This document shows positions 1 through 7,768 of a stretch of DNA of 58,364 nt, piece after piece (the stretch's first letter is position 1; each line of letters begins with the position of its first letter). This DNA is from Bacteroidia bacterium (GTDB lineage: Bacteria > Bacteroidota > Bacteroidia > UKL13-3): contig JAGVLJ010000018.1 in assembly GCA_020049855.1 (NCBI GenBank), forward strand, positions 1 through 58,364, given 5' to 3'. The position numbers and the translations under genes are program-made. The notes under the pieces are model-generated. The model made no database searches. It was given only the letters and a program-made list of their open reading frames with translations, and had not been told where the DNA came from.

Positions 1-10
1 CTCCTTCATG

Positions 11-272
11 TTAAAACTGCGGCATACCGGGATAGTGAGCAATGCCCCGGCTCAGTACAGAGTCGGGGGTGGGCAGGTGCCAGGTGGTATCGGTTTGGGC
101 GGTGTACAGCTCATCATATAGTACATTCCAGCGCACACTGCTCATTGCTGAATCATGATCGTACTCGGAGTTGTACACACCTGCTTGCGGCAAATATATT
201 TTTAGTTTCAAAGGGGTCATCGTCTCGCGGGCTTACATCCCATAATTCGGCCCCTTGTATTTCAAGTAATTC
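11..272 (-). pseudogene. Remnant of the 3' part of a repeat-module secreted protein
   Basis: The frame of the gene at 273-716 continues past its TAA as plausible protein (ELLEIQGAELWDVSPRDDD) to about position 185. It then has to shift frame to stay coding (VYNSEYDHDSAMSSVRW and onward) until a stop at 11. The piece VRWNVLYDELYTAQTD followed by PTPDSVLSRGIAH resembles FLWRRLYGTMVRAMVD followed by PRIDSLLAAAH of the upstream piece. This suggests two copies of one module in a single ancestral protein. What is seen: one in-frame stop and one frameshift. What is inferred: a long Bacteroidota exported protein, now broken. The remnant has no start codon of its own worth trusting. The original gene may have extended beyond the window edge. 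Confidence 0.45.
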
Positions 273-716
273 TTAATCAATCGCGTCCGCTTGTATCTGG
301 TCATAGTTCATATCCAACATCATCAGCGCAATTTTTCCGGTTTGTTCAATAGTATGCGCTGCGGCTAAAAGGGAATCGATCCGTGGTATTGTATCCGTCA
401 ATGTATCTACCATAGCCCTCACCATGGTTCCGTATAACCTTCTCCATAAAAAATGGTCAACATGGTTGCTATCATTCAGTGTGCCGTCATAAATAGTGGG
501 ATCGGATGTTTTCAAGGCTTTGTCCAAAAAGTAGTTTGATTTTAACGAATCAAGGCTTACATGCTTGAAAACAGAATCGACCATATCATCAAAATCAATT
601 CCCGGCATCGAATCTACATAAACGCTATCTGTTTCAAAGGTAAGGCTATCAAGTTGCGCATATCCCATTTGAGTAAATGCTAAAATGGAAGCGAGAAGTA
701 ACAGTGTTTTTTTCAT
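273..716 (-). CDS. Secreted repeat-module protein, N-terminal piece of a probably broken gene
   Basis: The 147-residue product starts at the ATG at 716, chosen because it opens a clean signal peptide (MKKTLLLLASILAFTQMGYAQ, cleavage after GYA). An upstream in-frame start would add a Lys/Ile-rich stretch ahead of it. The mature part is acidic (DSLTFETDSVYVDSMPGID) and contains a W-LY-A-D-PxxDSLL-A-H pattern followed by a helical GKIALMMLDMNYDQI segment. From memory this resembles modules of large exported Bacteroidota proteins. Coding-like sequence continues in the same frame after the TAA at 273-275, so the stop is probably a nonsense mutation. The product would be a truncated periplasmic or secreted protein. 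Function unknown. Confidence 0.55.
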   Translation of the reverse strand: MKKTLLLLASILAFTQMGYAQLDSLTFETDSVYVDSMPGIDFDDMVDSVFKHVSLDSLKSNYFLDKALKTSDPTIYDGTLNDSNHVDHFLWRRLYGTMVRAMVDTLTDTIPRIDSLLAAAHTIEQTGKIALMMLDMNYDQIQADAID

Positions 717-759
717 AAAAAATTTGATTAAAAGGTTTACATACTTTTTCGTGATATAT

Positions 760-1287
760 TTAGTTATATTTATTATCAAATCGGCCTTCTGTAACATTAA
801 CCACTTCCCCGGTGTTTACATCCTTCCCCATAAAGGAGAATGTGCCTGAAATGATTGAATTTACTGAATCAAGACGCGAAATATTAAGCCAACCCTCATA
901 AGTGCTGTCTGTATAATACCGACTACCGTTGTATCTGTATAATCCCTTAGATAAATAGGTTGTGCTTGAGCCAAATTTGTAGCTTCCGTTTCCTGTTATT
1001 GTATAGTTGCCAATAGTAATAATAATTGTTGATTCTGGAGAATACAGATTTTTAGCATCTATAACCATTCCTCCATTTTGGTAATCAACCCACACCGTGG
1101 TAGGTAGCCACACTTGTCCGTTTACTTTACACCCAAAAGTATTAGCTCCTGTTTGCGTAATAGGAGGGAGAGTGTTTGAGGGTGGTATAGGTTTAAGCCA
1201 TGCATCATCGGGTTCAAAAAGCGAACACCCACTTAAAAAAGGGAAGAAAGAAATACTAGTAATAAAAATCAGCGTTTTTGTTTTCAT
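760..1287 (-). CDS. DUF6252-like lipoprotein
   Basis: The 175-residue protein has a lipoprotein signal (MKTKTLIFITSISFFPFLSGC; lipobox LSGC, Cys at about residue 21). A short acidic/proline linker follows, then a domain opening with NTFGCKVNGQVWLPTT. That FxCxVNGxxWxP opening is typical of small Bacteroidota lipoproteins classed as DUF6252. The rest is beta-rich (IIITIGNYTITGNGSYKFG) and ends in EGRFDNKYN, consistent with a small lipid-anchored beta-sandwich. It lies 43 nt upstream of the broken secreted-protein gene on the same strand. Biochemical role unknown. Confidence 0.7.
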   Translation of the reverse strand: MKTKTLIFITSISFFPFLSGCSLFEPDDAWLKPIPPSNTLPPITQTGANTFGCKVNGQVWLPTTVWVDYQNGGMVIDAKNLYSPESTIIITIGNYTITGNGSYKFGSSTTYLSKGLYRYNGSRYYTDSTYEGWLNISRLDSVNSIISGTFSFMGKDVNTGEVVNVTEGRFDNKYN

Positions 1288-1360
1288 AACAAATAGTTAT
1301 TAGATAACAAAGCTAACGGCTAATTTTGGTGAAAACAAATTTTTGCTAAACTTAAAGTGA

Positions 1361-1382
1361 AAATTACCCTTTAGGGTAATTT
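1361..1382 (-). terminator. Palindromic hairpin downstream of the DUF3109 gene
   Basis: A perfect inverted repeat, AAATTACCCT/AGGGTAATTT with a 2-nt centre, lies about 30 nt past the stop of the minus-strand DUF3109 gene. Read on the minus strand it is followed by TTCACTTT, a weak U-rich tail. It is a plausible intrinsic terminator and could equally be an operator-like palindrome. It also lies between this gene and the lipoprotein gene at 760-1287. Confidence 0.4.
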
Positions 1383-1410
1383 GTTTTGGGCGTAACAATG
1401 GGAATTTGCA

Positions 1411-1989
1411 TTACCCCTGTTTCAAATACTCCTCCGCAATCTCCTCTAGTTCCCTGTACCATTTTTTACCAAACCGCCTTACTAAAGCATCTTTCAAAAA
1501 TTTGTATACAGGCACCTGGTGTGCATCGCCCAGTTTGCAGGCGGGCTTGCAAATGCTCCATTTGTTGTAGTTAATTCCGGTGTATTCGCCCACGGTTTTA
1601 AGGCGAATAGGATAGAGGTGGCACGAGATGGGTTTACGAAATTTTGTTTTTCCTTCTTTCCAGGCTTTTTCAATACCGCAGCCCAGTATACCCTGCTCAT
1701 CACGAATGGCAAAATTGCATTCGCCCGTAGGCAGGCAGGTGGTTTGCAGTTCTCCGTCTTTTTTGTCTTTTTCCCAATAGCCTTTTTTCTCTATGGCTTT
1801 AAGTGATTTTGGGGTGAGGTAGGGTTTAATATGTTTCAGGTCTTTACCTATTTGTTCAATTTCCGCTTCAGTAAGGGGGGCACCCGAATCGCCTTCAATG
1901 CAACAGGCACCTTTGCATTTTTCGAGATTGCAAATGAAATTTTTCTCCAGAATATCTTCCGAAATCAGTGTCTCGCCATGTAAAATCAT
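1411..1989 (-). CDS. DUF3109 family cysteine-cluster protein
   Basis: The 192-residue cytosolic protein belongs to the DUF3109 / YkgJ-like cysteine-cluster group. Visible cysteine motifs are CNLEKCKGACC near residue 20, TTCLPTGEC near residue 85, GCGIEKAW, SCHLYPIR and CKPACKLG near residue 148. Together these could ligate zinc or an iron-sulfur centre. The length is normal for the family and the ATG opens directly into the conserved MILHGETLISEDILE segment. The gene is monocistronic, divergent from korA. The substrate of these proteins is not established. Confidence 0.85.
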   Translation of the reverse strand: MILHGETLISEDILEKNFICNLEKCKGACCIEGDSGAPLTEAEIEQIGKDLKHIKPYLTPKSLKAIEKKGYWEKDKKDGELQTTCLPTGECNFAIRDEQGILGCGIEKAWKEGKTKFRKPISCHLYPIRLKTVGEYTGINYNKWSICKPACKLGDAHQVPVYKFLKDALVRRFGKKWYRELEEIAEEYLKQG

Positions 1990-2192
1990 GCAGGCGAAGA
2001 TAAGGTTTGCCCGTCAAAAGTGCCTGTTGGCCCAGGTGCTGATCATTTTACCCTTATCCGCTGAAACAGCGAAAAGAAGCGGAATAGTAACAGGGGAAAA
2101 GGGACATAAATTACCCGAACCGCCTAAATTTGAGACCTAAAATCATGATTTTTGAGGGGTAAATCGCCTGAGAACTATCATATATTCTCTGC

Positions 2193-2223
2193 TTGTTTCG
2201 TCAGGTTGAAAAAACTAATTTTG
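2193..2223 (+). promoter_or_regulatory. Bacteroidota-type promoter for korA
   Basis: TTG at 2193-2195, then 20 nt, then TAATTTTG at 2216-2223, matches the Bacteroidota sigma-70 pattern (TTTG near -33, TAnnTTTG near -7). Transcription would begin near 2230, giving a leader of about 28 nt before the korA ATG at 2258. The same spacing occurs upstream of the PpiD-like gene at 35294. Confidence 0.55.
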
Positions 2224-2257
2224 GCTTTTTATACATTCATAAAATATAACTTATTAA

Positions 2258-4111
2258 ATGCTCGCAGCAGTTAACGAAACAGTAGAATCTGTGGTGATCA
2301 GATTTGCCGGAGACTCAGGAGATGGAATGCAGCTTACCGGCTCCCAATTCACTAATACGTCAGCTTTGTTAGGTAACGACTTAGCTACTTTCCCCGATTT
2401 TCCCGCTGAAATTCGTGCCCCTATAGGTACAGTGGCCGGTGTTTCCGGTTTTCAGGTTCATATTGGGTCTTCACGCATCTATACTCCGGGCGACAGTTGT
2501 GACGTACTGGTGGTGATGAACGTAGCTGCTTTAAAAAGCAACCTGCGTCACCTGAAAAAAGGTGGAACCATCATTGCCAACACCGATGGGTTTGATGCCA
2601 AAAACATGCGGTTAGCCGGTGTGGCTGACGATAAAAACCCGCTGGAAGATGGTTCACTGGAAGGATATGATGTAAAGAAACTGGATGTAACCAAAATTAC
2701 CCGTGCGGCTCTTACCGATTCAGGTTTGGGCGTGAAGGAAATTGACCGTTGCAAAAATATGTTTGTATTGGGCCTTATCTACTGGATGTATCATCGTCCT
2801 ATTGAGAACACAGTGAATTTTATTGAAAGTAAATTCAAGAAAAATCCAGCGGTGGCCGAAGCAAACGTTAAAGTACTGAAAGCCGGATGGAACTATGGCG
2901 AAACCACTGAGGCTTTTGCTTCGCGTTATGAAGTAAACAAAGCTAAAATGGATGCCGGGGTTTACCGCGGTATTACCGGAAATGTGGCCGCTACCTATGG
3001 GCTGATTGCGGCTTCGGTTAAATCAGAACTGCCGTTGTTTCTGGGGTCATATCCTATCACACCGGCTTCTGATATTTTACATGAACTTTCAAAGTACAAA
3101 AATTTTGGTATAAAAACATTTCAGGCCGAAGATGAAATTGCCGCGATTACCTCGGCCATTGGGGCAGCCTTTGGTGGAAGTCTGGCCATAACCACTTCAT
3201 CGGGTCCAGGCATTGCGTTAAAAACGGAAGCCATTGGGTTGGCCACCGTGCTTGAACTGCCCATTGTGATTGTAAACGTACAGCGTGGTGGCCCTTCAAC
3301 CGGGTTGCCTACCAAAACCGAGCAAGCCGACTTATTACAGGCTATGTATGGCCGTAATGGCGAATGCCCGGTAGCCATTGTAGCAGCTCAATCTCCAACA
3401 GATTGTTTTGATGCAGCCTTTGAAGCCTGCCGCATTGCTGTTGAACATATGGTACCTGTGTTTTTATTAACTGACGGATATATTGCCAACGGTTCTGAAC
3501 CATGGAAGTTTCCTACTACAGCCGATTTGCCAACTATCAAAGCGGCCTACAGCAAACCCGAAGATAAAAAAGACGGTAAATTCCTCCCTTACGAACGAGA
3601 TGAAAAACTCTCACGTCCATGGGCAATTCCCGGAACACCAGGATTGGAACACCGCATTGGCGGATTGGAAAAGCAAAATGGTACAGGCAATATTTCCTAC
3701 GATCCGGCTAACCACGAGTTCATGATTCACCTACGGGCCGAAAAAATAGAACGCATTGCAGATTATATTCCTGATCAGGCACTGGATAATGGTCCTGAAA
3801 AAGGAGACCTGCTTATTCTGGGCTGGGGCGGAACTTACGGAGCGTTAAAAACTGCTACCCGCGATTTACTGGCCGAAGGATACAGTGTAGCACATGCACA
3901 TTTACGCCACCTCAATCCGATGCCGAAAAACCTGGGAAATATGTTAAAGAATTACAAGCAGGTTTTAATTCCTGAACTGAACAGCGGTCAACTTATTAAG
4001 ATCATCCGTGATAAATATTTCATTGATGCCAAAGGGTTGAACAAAGTGCAGGGACTTCCATTCACCACCATTGAAGTTAAGAATAAAGTAAAAGAACTTA
4101 TCAGCAAATAA
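2258..4111 (+). CDS. korA: 2-oxoacid:ferredoxin oxidoreductase, fused gamma-alpha subunit
   Basis: The 617-residue subunit belongs to the TPP-dependent enzyme that oxidatively decarboxylates a 2-oxoacid (most likely 2-oxoglutarate) to acyl-CoA and reduces ferredoxin. The N-terminal gamma-type domain (about residues 12-190) starts IRFAGDSGDGMQLTGSQF. The alpha domain (about 240-480) contains GSYPITPASDILHEL, AEDEIAAITSAIGAAF and QRGGPSTGLPTKTEQADLL. The C-terminal part (LLILGWGGTYGALKTA) is the transketolase-C-like domain. The gamma-alpha fusion without a ferredoxin domain is the common two-subunit layout, with korB downstream at 4570. Substrate choice between 2-oxoglutarate and pyruvate is inferred, not proven. 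Start ATG at 2258 is about 28 nt behind the predicted transcription start. Confidence 0.9.
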   Translation: MLAAVNETVESVVIRFAGDSGDGMQLTGSQFTNTSALLGNDLATFPDFPAEIRAPIGTVAGVSGFQVHIGSSRIYTPGDSCDVLVVMNVAALKSNLRHLKKGGTIIANTDGFDAKNMRLAGVADDKNPLEDGSLEGYDVKKLDVTKITRAALTDSGLGVKEIDRCKNMFVLGLIYWMYHRPIENTVNFIESKFKKNPAVAEANVKVLKAGWNYGETTEAFASRYEVNKAKMDAGVYRGITGNVAATYGLIAASVKSELPLFLGSYPITPASDILHELSKYKNFGIKTFQAEDEIAAITSAIGAAFGGSLAITTSSGPGIALKTEAIGLATVLELPIVIVNVQRGGPSTGLPTKTEQADLLQAMYGRNGECPVAIVAAQSPTDCFDAAFEACRIAVEHMVPVFLLTDGYIANGSEPWKFPTTADLPTIKAAYSKPEDKKDGKFLPYERDEKLSRPWAIPGTPGLEHRIGGLEKQNGTGNISYDPANHEFMIHLRAEKIERIADYIPDQALDNGPEKGDLLILGWGGTYGALKTATRDLLAEGYSVAHAHLRHLNPMPKNLGNMLKNYKQVLIPELNSGQLIKIIRDKYFIDAKGLNKVQGLPFTTIEVKNKVKELISK

Positions 4112-4146
4112 GTTTAAATGACTAGTGCTTAATTTTTAATAAGGGT

Positions 4147-4512
4147 ATGACAACAACGGTCAAAAGCAATACTATTCTCGATAGATCATTTGATTTTGCA
4201 CTCGTCATTATTGAAATATATAAAAAAATGAGAAAAGAAAATGAATTTGTCCTTTCAAAGCAATTACTGAAAAGTGGGACGAGTATCGGGGCTAATGTTA
4301 ATGAAGCAACTGCCGGGCAAAGCAAAAAGGATTTCATAGCTAAAATGGCCATTGCTTCCAAGGAAGCCCGTGAGACGAACTATTGGCTGCGACTCATTCA
4401 AAAAAGTGAAATTGTATCAGTTGATGTTCGTAAAGGGTTAAAGGAGTCAGATGAGATATTAAAAATTCTTACCGCAATCGTAAAAACAGCTCAATTAAGT
4501 TTAAAAAAATGA
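4147..4512 (+). CDS. Four-helix-bundle protein (23S rRNA intervening-sequence protein family)
   Basis: The 121-residue, Lys-rich all-helical protein carries the family signature: LDRSFDFALVIIEIYKKM, LSKQLLKSGTSIGANVNEA, KKDFIAKMAIASKEARETNYWLRLI. These proteins were first noticed inside intervening sequences of 23S rRNA genes and also occur free-standing in Bacteroidota genomes; function is unknown and they may be selfish or RNA-binding. Here it sits between korA (36 nt upstream) and korB (57 nt downstream), subunits that are normally adjacent. It is followed by a short tandem repeat. An insertion into a pre-existing korAB operon is the simplest reading. Confidence 0.85.
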   Translation: MTTTVKSNTILDRSFDFALVIIEIYKKMRKENEFVLSKQLLKSGTSIGANVNEATAGQSKKDFIAKMAIASKEARETNYWLRLIQKSEIVSVDVRKGLKESDEILKILTAIVKTAQLSLKK

Positions 4513-4525
4513 GTAATAATTAAGC

Positions 4526-4569
4526 ATTCAACATTAATTAATTCAACATTCAACAAAGCATTCAACATT
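4526..4569. repeat. Four irregular copies of ATTCAACA(TT) upstream of korB
   Basis: ATTCAACATT occurs at 4526-4535, 4541-4550 and 4560-4569, and ATTCAACA at 4548-4555. The last copy abuts the korB ATG. The repeats follow directly after the inserted four-helix-bundle gene. They may be part of that insertion, and they replace whatever leader korB originally had. No Shine-Dalgarno sequence is visible in this stretch. Confidence 0.7.
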
Positions 4570-5604
4570 ATGACGATATTAGAAACAAGCGTTAATGAGA
4601 AAAAATTAACATCGAAAGATTTTGTCAGCGATCAGGAAGTACGCTGGTGCCCCGGTTGTGGCGACTATTCTATATTGAAGCAGGTGCAAACCGTGATGCC
4701 TGACCTGGGCAGAGCCCGTGAAGAGTTTGTATTTATTTCCGGTATTGGATGCTCCTCACGCTTCCCTTATTATATGGAAACATTCGGGATGCACTCCATT
4801 CACGGACGTGCAACGGCTATTGCTTCGGGGTTGAAAGCTGCACGACCTGATTTAAGCGTGTGGATTGTGAGCGGAGATGGTGATTCGCTTTCTATCGGAG
4901 GAAATCATACCATTCATTTGCTACGCAGAAATTTTGATGTGAATATGCTGGTGTTTAATAACCAGATTTACGGACTGACCAAAGGCCAGTATTCTCCTAC
5001 TTCCGAAGCCGGAAAGATTACCAAATCCACCCCTATGGGTTCCATTGACCATCCGTTTAATCCGGCTGCTTTGGCATTAGGTGCCGATGGTACTTTTGTG
5101 GCACGTAGTATGGATCGTGACCCGAAACATTTGCAGGCTATTCTTAAAAGAGCCTACCAACATAAAGGAACTTCGTTTGTAGAGATTTATCAGAATTGCA
5201 ACGTTTTTAACGATGGGGCGTTTGAAATTTTCACAGAGAAAAGCAGCAAAAAATTAGAAACCCTTTTTGTTGAACAAGGCAAGCCGCTCATCTTTGGCGA
5301 AAACAATGATAAAGGAATTAAGCTGGATGGCTTTAAACCGGTTATTGTAAACCTGAATGAAGGGCATTCGGCCAATGACCTGTGGATACACGATGAAACC
5401 GATCAGGTAAAAGCCAATATCCTTGCCCGTTTCTTTGATAGTCCGGAGAAGGAAGGTCACCTGCCTCGTCCGTTTGGTGTTTTTTATACCGAAGACAGGC
5501 CATGTTATGAAGACATGATGACCCATCAGTTGGAAGAGGCTGCTTCTAAAGGAGCAGACCTGGATAAACTGATAGCCGGAAGAGAAACCTGGATTGTGAA
5601 TTGA
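4570..5604 (+). CDS. korB: 2-oxoacid:ferredoxin oxidoreductase, beta subunit
   Basis: The 344-residue thiamine-diphosphate-binding beta subunit pairs with KorA. Visible motifs are VRWCPGCGDYSILKQVQ near residue 25, GIGCSSRFPYYM, and the TPP/Mg motif VSGDGDSLSIGGNHTI, continued by NQIYGLTKGQYSPTS. Cysteines in CPGCGD and GIGCSS are the usual iron-sulfur/TPP-site cysteines. The C-terminal part (about 290-344; PFGVFYTEDRPCYEDMM) is the usual extension. Downstream of korA in the same direction, so probably co-transcribed through the inserted gene. Followed by a bidirectional terminator. Confidence 0.9.
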   Translation: MTILETSVNEKKLTSKDFVSDQEVRWCPGCGDYSILKQVQTVMPDLGRAREEFVFISGIGCSSRFPYYMETFGMHSIHGRATAIASGLKAARPDLSVWIVSGDGDSLSIGGNHTIHLLRRNFDVNMLVFNNQIYGLTKGQYSPTSEAGKITKSTPMGSIDHPFNPAALALGADGTFVARSMDRDPKHLQAILKRAYQHKGTSFVEIYQNCNVFNDGAFEIFTEKSSKKLETLFVEQGKPLIFGENNDKGIKLDGFKPVIVNLNEGHSANDLWIHDETDQVKANILARFFDSPEKEGHLPRPFGVFYTEDRPCYEDMMTHQLEEAASKGADLDKLIAGRETWIVN

Positions 5605-5624
5605 AGTAGATTCATGCTTATAAT

Positions 5625-5655
5625 AAAAAGGCCGCGATACTATCGCGGTCTTTTT
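5625..5655. terminator. Bidirectional intrinsic terminator between korB and the FKBP operon
   Basis: CCGCGAT (5632-5638), loop ACT, ATCGCGG (5642-5648), flanked by AAAAAG on the left and TCTTTTT on the right. It gives a GC-rich stem with a U tract in both directions and ends both korB and the convergent FKBP gene at 5682. Confidence 0.85.
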
Positions 5656-5681
5656 ATTATATAAATTTACGGTTAAAATTT

Positions 5682-6911
5682 CTATTTCACACTTATCAGT
5701 TCTATATCAAAAGTTAGAGTAGCATTTGGCGGAATTGTACTTCCGGCTCCGCGGTCGCCATAGGCAAGTTCGGACGGAATAATCAAGCGGAATTTTTCAC
5801 CGGTACGCATCAGGTACATTCCTTCTACCCATCCTTTAATCAATCCGTCAACTCCTAATTTGAATTTGAAAGTTTCTCCCCGTTCTACCGATGAATCAAA
5901 AATATCAGTACTGGTTTGGTAAGTTGCCTGATGCACGCACGGAGTATAACAACCCTGTGGGCATTTGGCCGGTAAATAGCCGGTATAATGTACCTCAACA
6001 GTTTTTCCGCTATCGGCTTTTATACCTTTTGGATTTTTCTTTACTATAATGTATTGCAGGCCACTGGCCGTTTTTAGAGGAGTTGTTTTTTTCTTGCTGT
6101 CTACAAACGGAACCGGCTTTGAATGGACCGCTATAAGTTCCACATCAAAAATGAGTGTGGAATTGGGGGCAATTACATTTCCTGCTCCTTTGTCACCATA
6201 AGCCAGTTGAGGAGGAATAATGAAGCGGTACTTTTCACCTACACGCATCATGCGCACGCCTTCCACCCATCCGGGTATTAGCGGATCTAAAGCTAGTTTA
6301 AAAGGAAATGGTTTGCCCCGTTCAATGGAGGAGTCAAATATTTTTCCATTCGTAAGGTATCCGGTGTAATGTACCTCCACCATCAAACCGCTGTCGGCTT
6401 TAATGCCTTTTTTATTGGTCTTAATTTGAATGTATTCTAAACCACTTAGAGTTTTTTTCTTAGTTACCTTCATGGTTGAATCTACATAAGGTGTCGGATG
6501 TTCGGTTGCGGTAATATCTACTAGTTCTACATCAAAAATCAACACCGAATTAGGCGGAATTGAGCCTGTCGGCCTGTCGCCATATCCAAGATGTGCAGGG
6601 ATAACCAAAGTGGCTTTTTCTCCTTTGCGAAGCAATGCGATTCCTTCGTCCCATCCGGGAATAACCTGCCCTTTCCCTAAGGGAAATTCATAAGGTTGAC
6701 CACGTTCGCGCGAACTGTCAAATACTTTACCTGTGGTGAGCGTTCCGGTGTAGTGTACTTTTACCAAGTCGCCATTTTGAGGTTGAATCCCATTAGGAAC
6801 CGATACTGTTCTAATCAATTTTAATCCGGAGGCCATCGTTAGGGTATCGACAGGTGCGGCAAATAACCTAAATGTACCGATCAGAAAAAGAAGGAGCAGT
6901 ATTTTTTTCAT
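5682..6911 (-). CDS. Exported FKBP-type peptidyl-prolyl isomerase with three FKBP domains
   Basis: The 409-residue protein has a signal peptide (MKKILLLLFLIGTFRLFAAP) and three tandem FKBP domains, about 25-135, 150-262 and 280-409. Each shows VxVHYTGxLxxGxxFDSS, PxxFxLGxxxxIxGWxEG and a YGD...IPPNxxLxFDxEL end. It would catalyse prolyl isomerisation or chaperone substrates in the periplasm. The third domain carries an insert of about 17 residues in the loop after VHYTGYL with C317, C321, C325 and H327. The start ATG overlaps the upstream gene stop (TAATG), so translation is probably coupled. Last gene of the cluster, followed by the shared terminator. Confidence 0.9.
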   Translation of the reverse strand: MKKILLLLFLIGTFRLFAAPVDTLTMASGLKLIRTVSVPNGIQPQNGDLVKVHYTGTLTTGKVFDSSRERGQPYEFPLGKGQVIPGWDEGIALLRKGEKATLVIPAHLGYGDRPTGSIPPNSVLIFDVELVDITATEHPTPYVDSTMKVTKKKTLSGLEYIQIKTNKKGIKADSGLMVEVHYTGYLTNGKIFDSSIERGKPFPFKLALDPLIPGWVEGVRMMRVGEKYRFIIPPQLAYGDKGAGNVIAPNSTLIFDVELIAVHSKPVPFVDSKKKTTPLKTASGLQYIIVKKNPKGIKADSGKTVEVHYTGYLPAKCPQGCYTPCVHQATYQTSTDIFDSSVERGETFKFKLGVDGLIKGWVEGMYLMRTGEKFRLIIPSELAYGDRGAGSTIPPNATLTFDIELISVK

Positions 6912-7768
6912 TAGTGCTTATGTACTTTAATCAATTCCATTTCAAAAACGAGGGTTGAGAAAGGTTTAATTACGGGTCCGCGTTCCTGCTCGCCATAGGC
7001 AAGCCATGAAGGAATGACCACCCGAATTTTCTCGCCCTCATGCATTTTCATCAGTGCAATTTCCCATCCCTGAATGACGTATCCGTTGCCTACCGGAAAA
7101 CTAATAGGTTCTCCTCGATCGTACGAGCCATCAAATTTAGTTCCATCTATTAAGGTGCCAAGATAATGTACATACACCGAGTCACCCTTTTGCGGCATAT
7201 AACCCGAAGGATTTGCCTTGAGGGTTTCGATATAAATACCACTGGCATCTTTCGCAAAATTTTTGCCTGTTACAAACTTGCTTATTACTTCATTTTCCTG
7301 CGCTTTGATTATTTCAGCTTCAGCTTTTGCTTTGGCTTCAAGTTCGGCACGAGTAGTTATATCTATCATTTTAATGGTGAAAGTTACTTTGCTTCCCGGT
7401 TTAATAAATGTGGGCAAAGGTTGTCTGAAAGTTTTGGCAAACAAAGAGTCGGCATTTACAAGAAAAATTGCGCTATCTCCTTTCGCCATCATAACAAATC
7501 CTTCTTCAAGAGAGCCCCGGAATGTGGAAGGGTTTAAACTAATGCTGATGGGCTTCCCTCCATCGCGATAAGTGTGTATAAAGGCCGAGTCGGTGTTTGA
7601 TTTGGCAATCATGTGCAATACGATAATGTCGCTAATTGCCGGTTTCTTCCCTTTTACATCGTGCTTAAAAAAATGGTACTTTAAACCGGTGGCCGTAGAG
7701 TCGAATTTGATTTTTGCGAATACCTGCGAGCAGATAAACAATGAAAGTATTAATAATAGTTGTTTCAA
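6911..7768 (-). CDS. Exported FKBP-type isomerase, degenerate plus canonical domain
   Basis: The 285-residue protein has a signal peptide (KQLLLILSLFICSQVFA). The first half (about 25-135) has FKBP-like spacing but lacks the HYTG and FDSS core (IVLHMIAKSNTDSAFIHTY), so it is probably non-catalytic. A helical Ala/Glu/Lys linker (ELEAKAKAEAEIIKAQ) follows. The C-terminal domain is canonical (VYVHYLGTLIDGTKFDGS, VIQGWEIALMKMHEGEK, WLAYGEQ). Start is TTG at 7766-7768, overlapping the TGA of the upstream gene (TTGA), which suggests re-initiation. The paralogue upstream has the same two-domain plan. Confidence 0.85.
   Translation of the reverse strand: MKQLLLILSLFICSQVFAKIKFDSTATGLKYHFFKHDVKGKKPAISDIIVLHMIAKSNTDSAFIHTYRDGGKPISISLNPSTFRGSLEEGFVMMAKGDSAIFLVNADSLFAKTFRQPLPTFIKPGSKVTFTIKMIDITTRAELEAKAKAEAEIIKAQENEVISKFVTGKNFAKDASGIYIETLKANPSGYMPQKGDSVYVHYLGTLIDGTKFDGSYDRGEPISFPVGNGYVIQGWEIALMKMHEGEKIRVVIPSWLAYGEQERGPVIKPFSTLVFEMELIKVHKH

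Noticed and set aside
4526-4569. CRISPR-like array
   Set aside because: Repeat units are about 10 nt with 0-9 nt spacers, far too short, and no cas gene is in the window.
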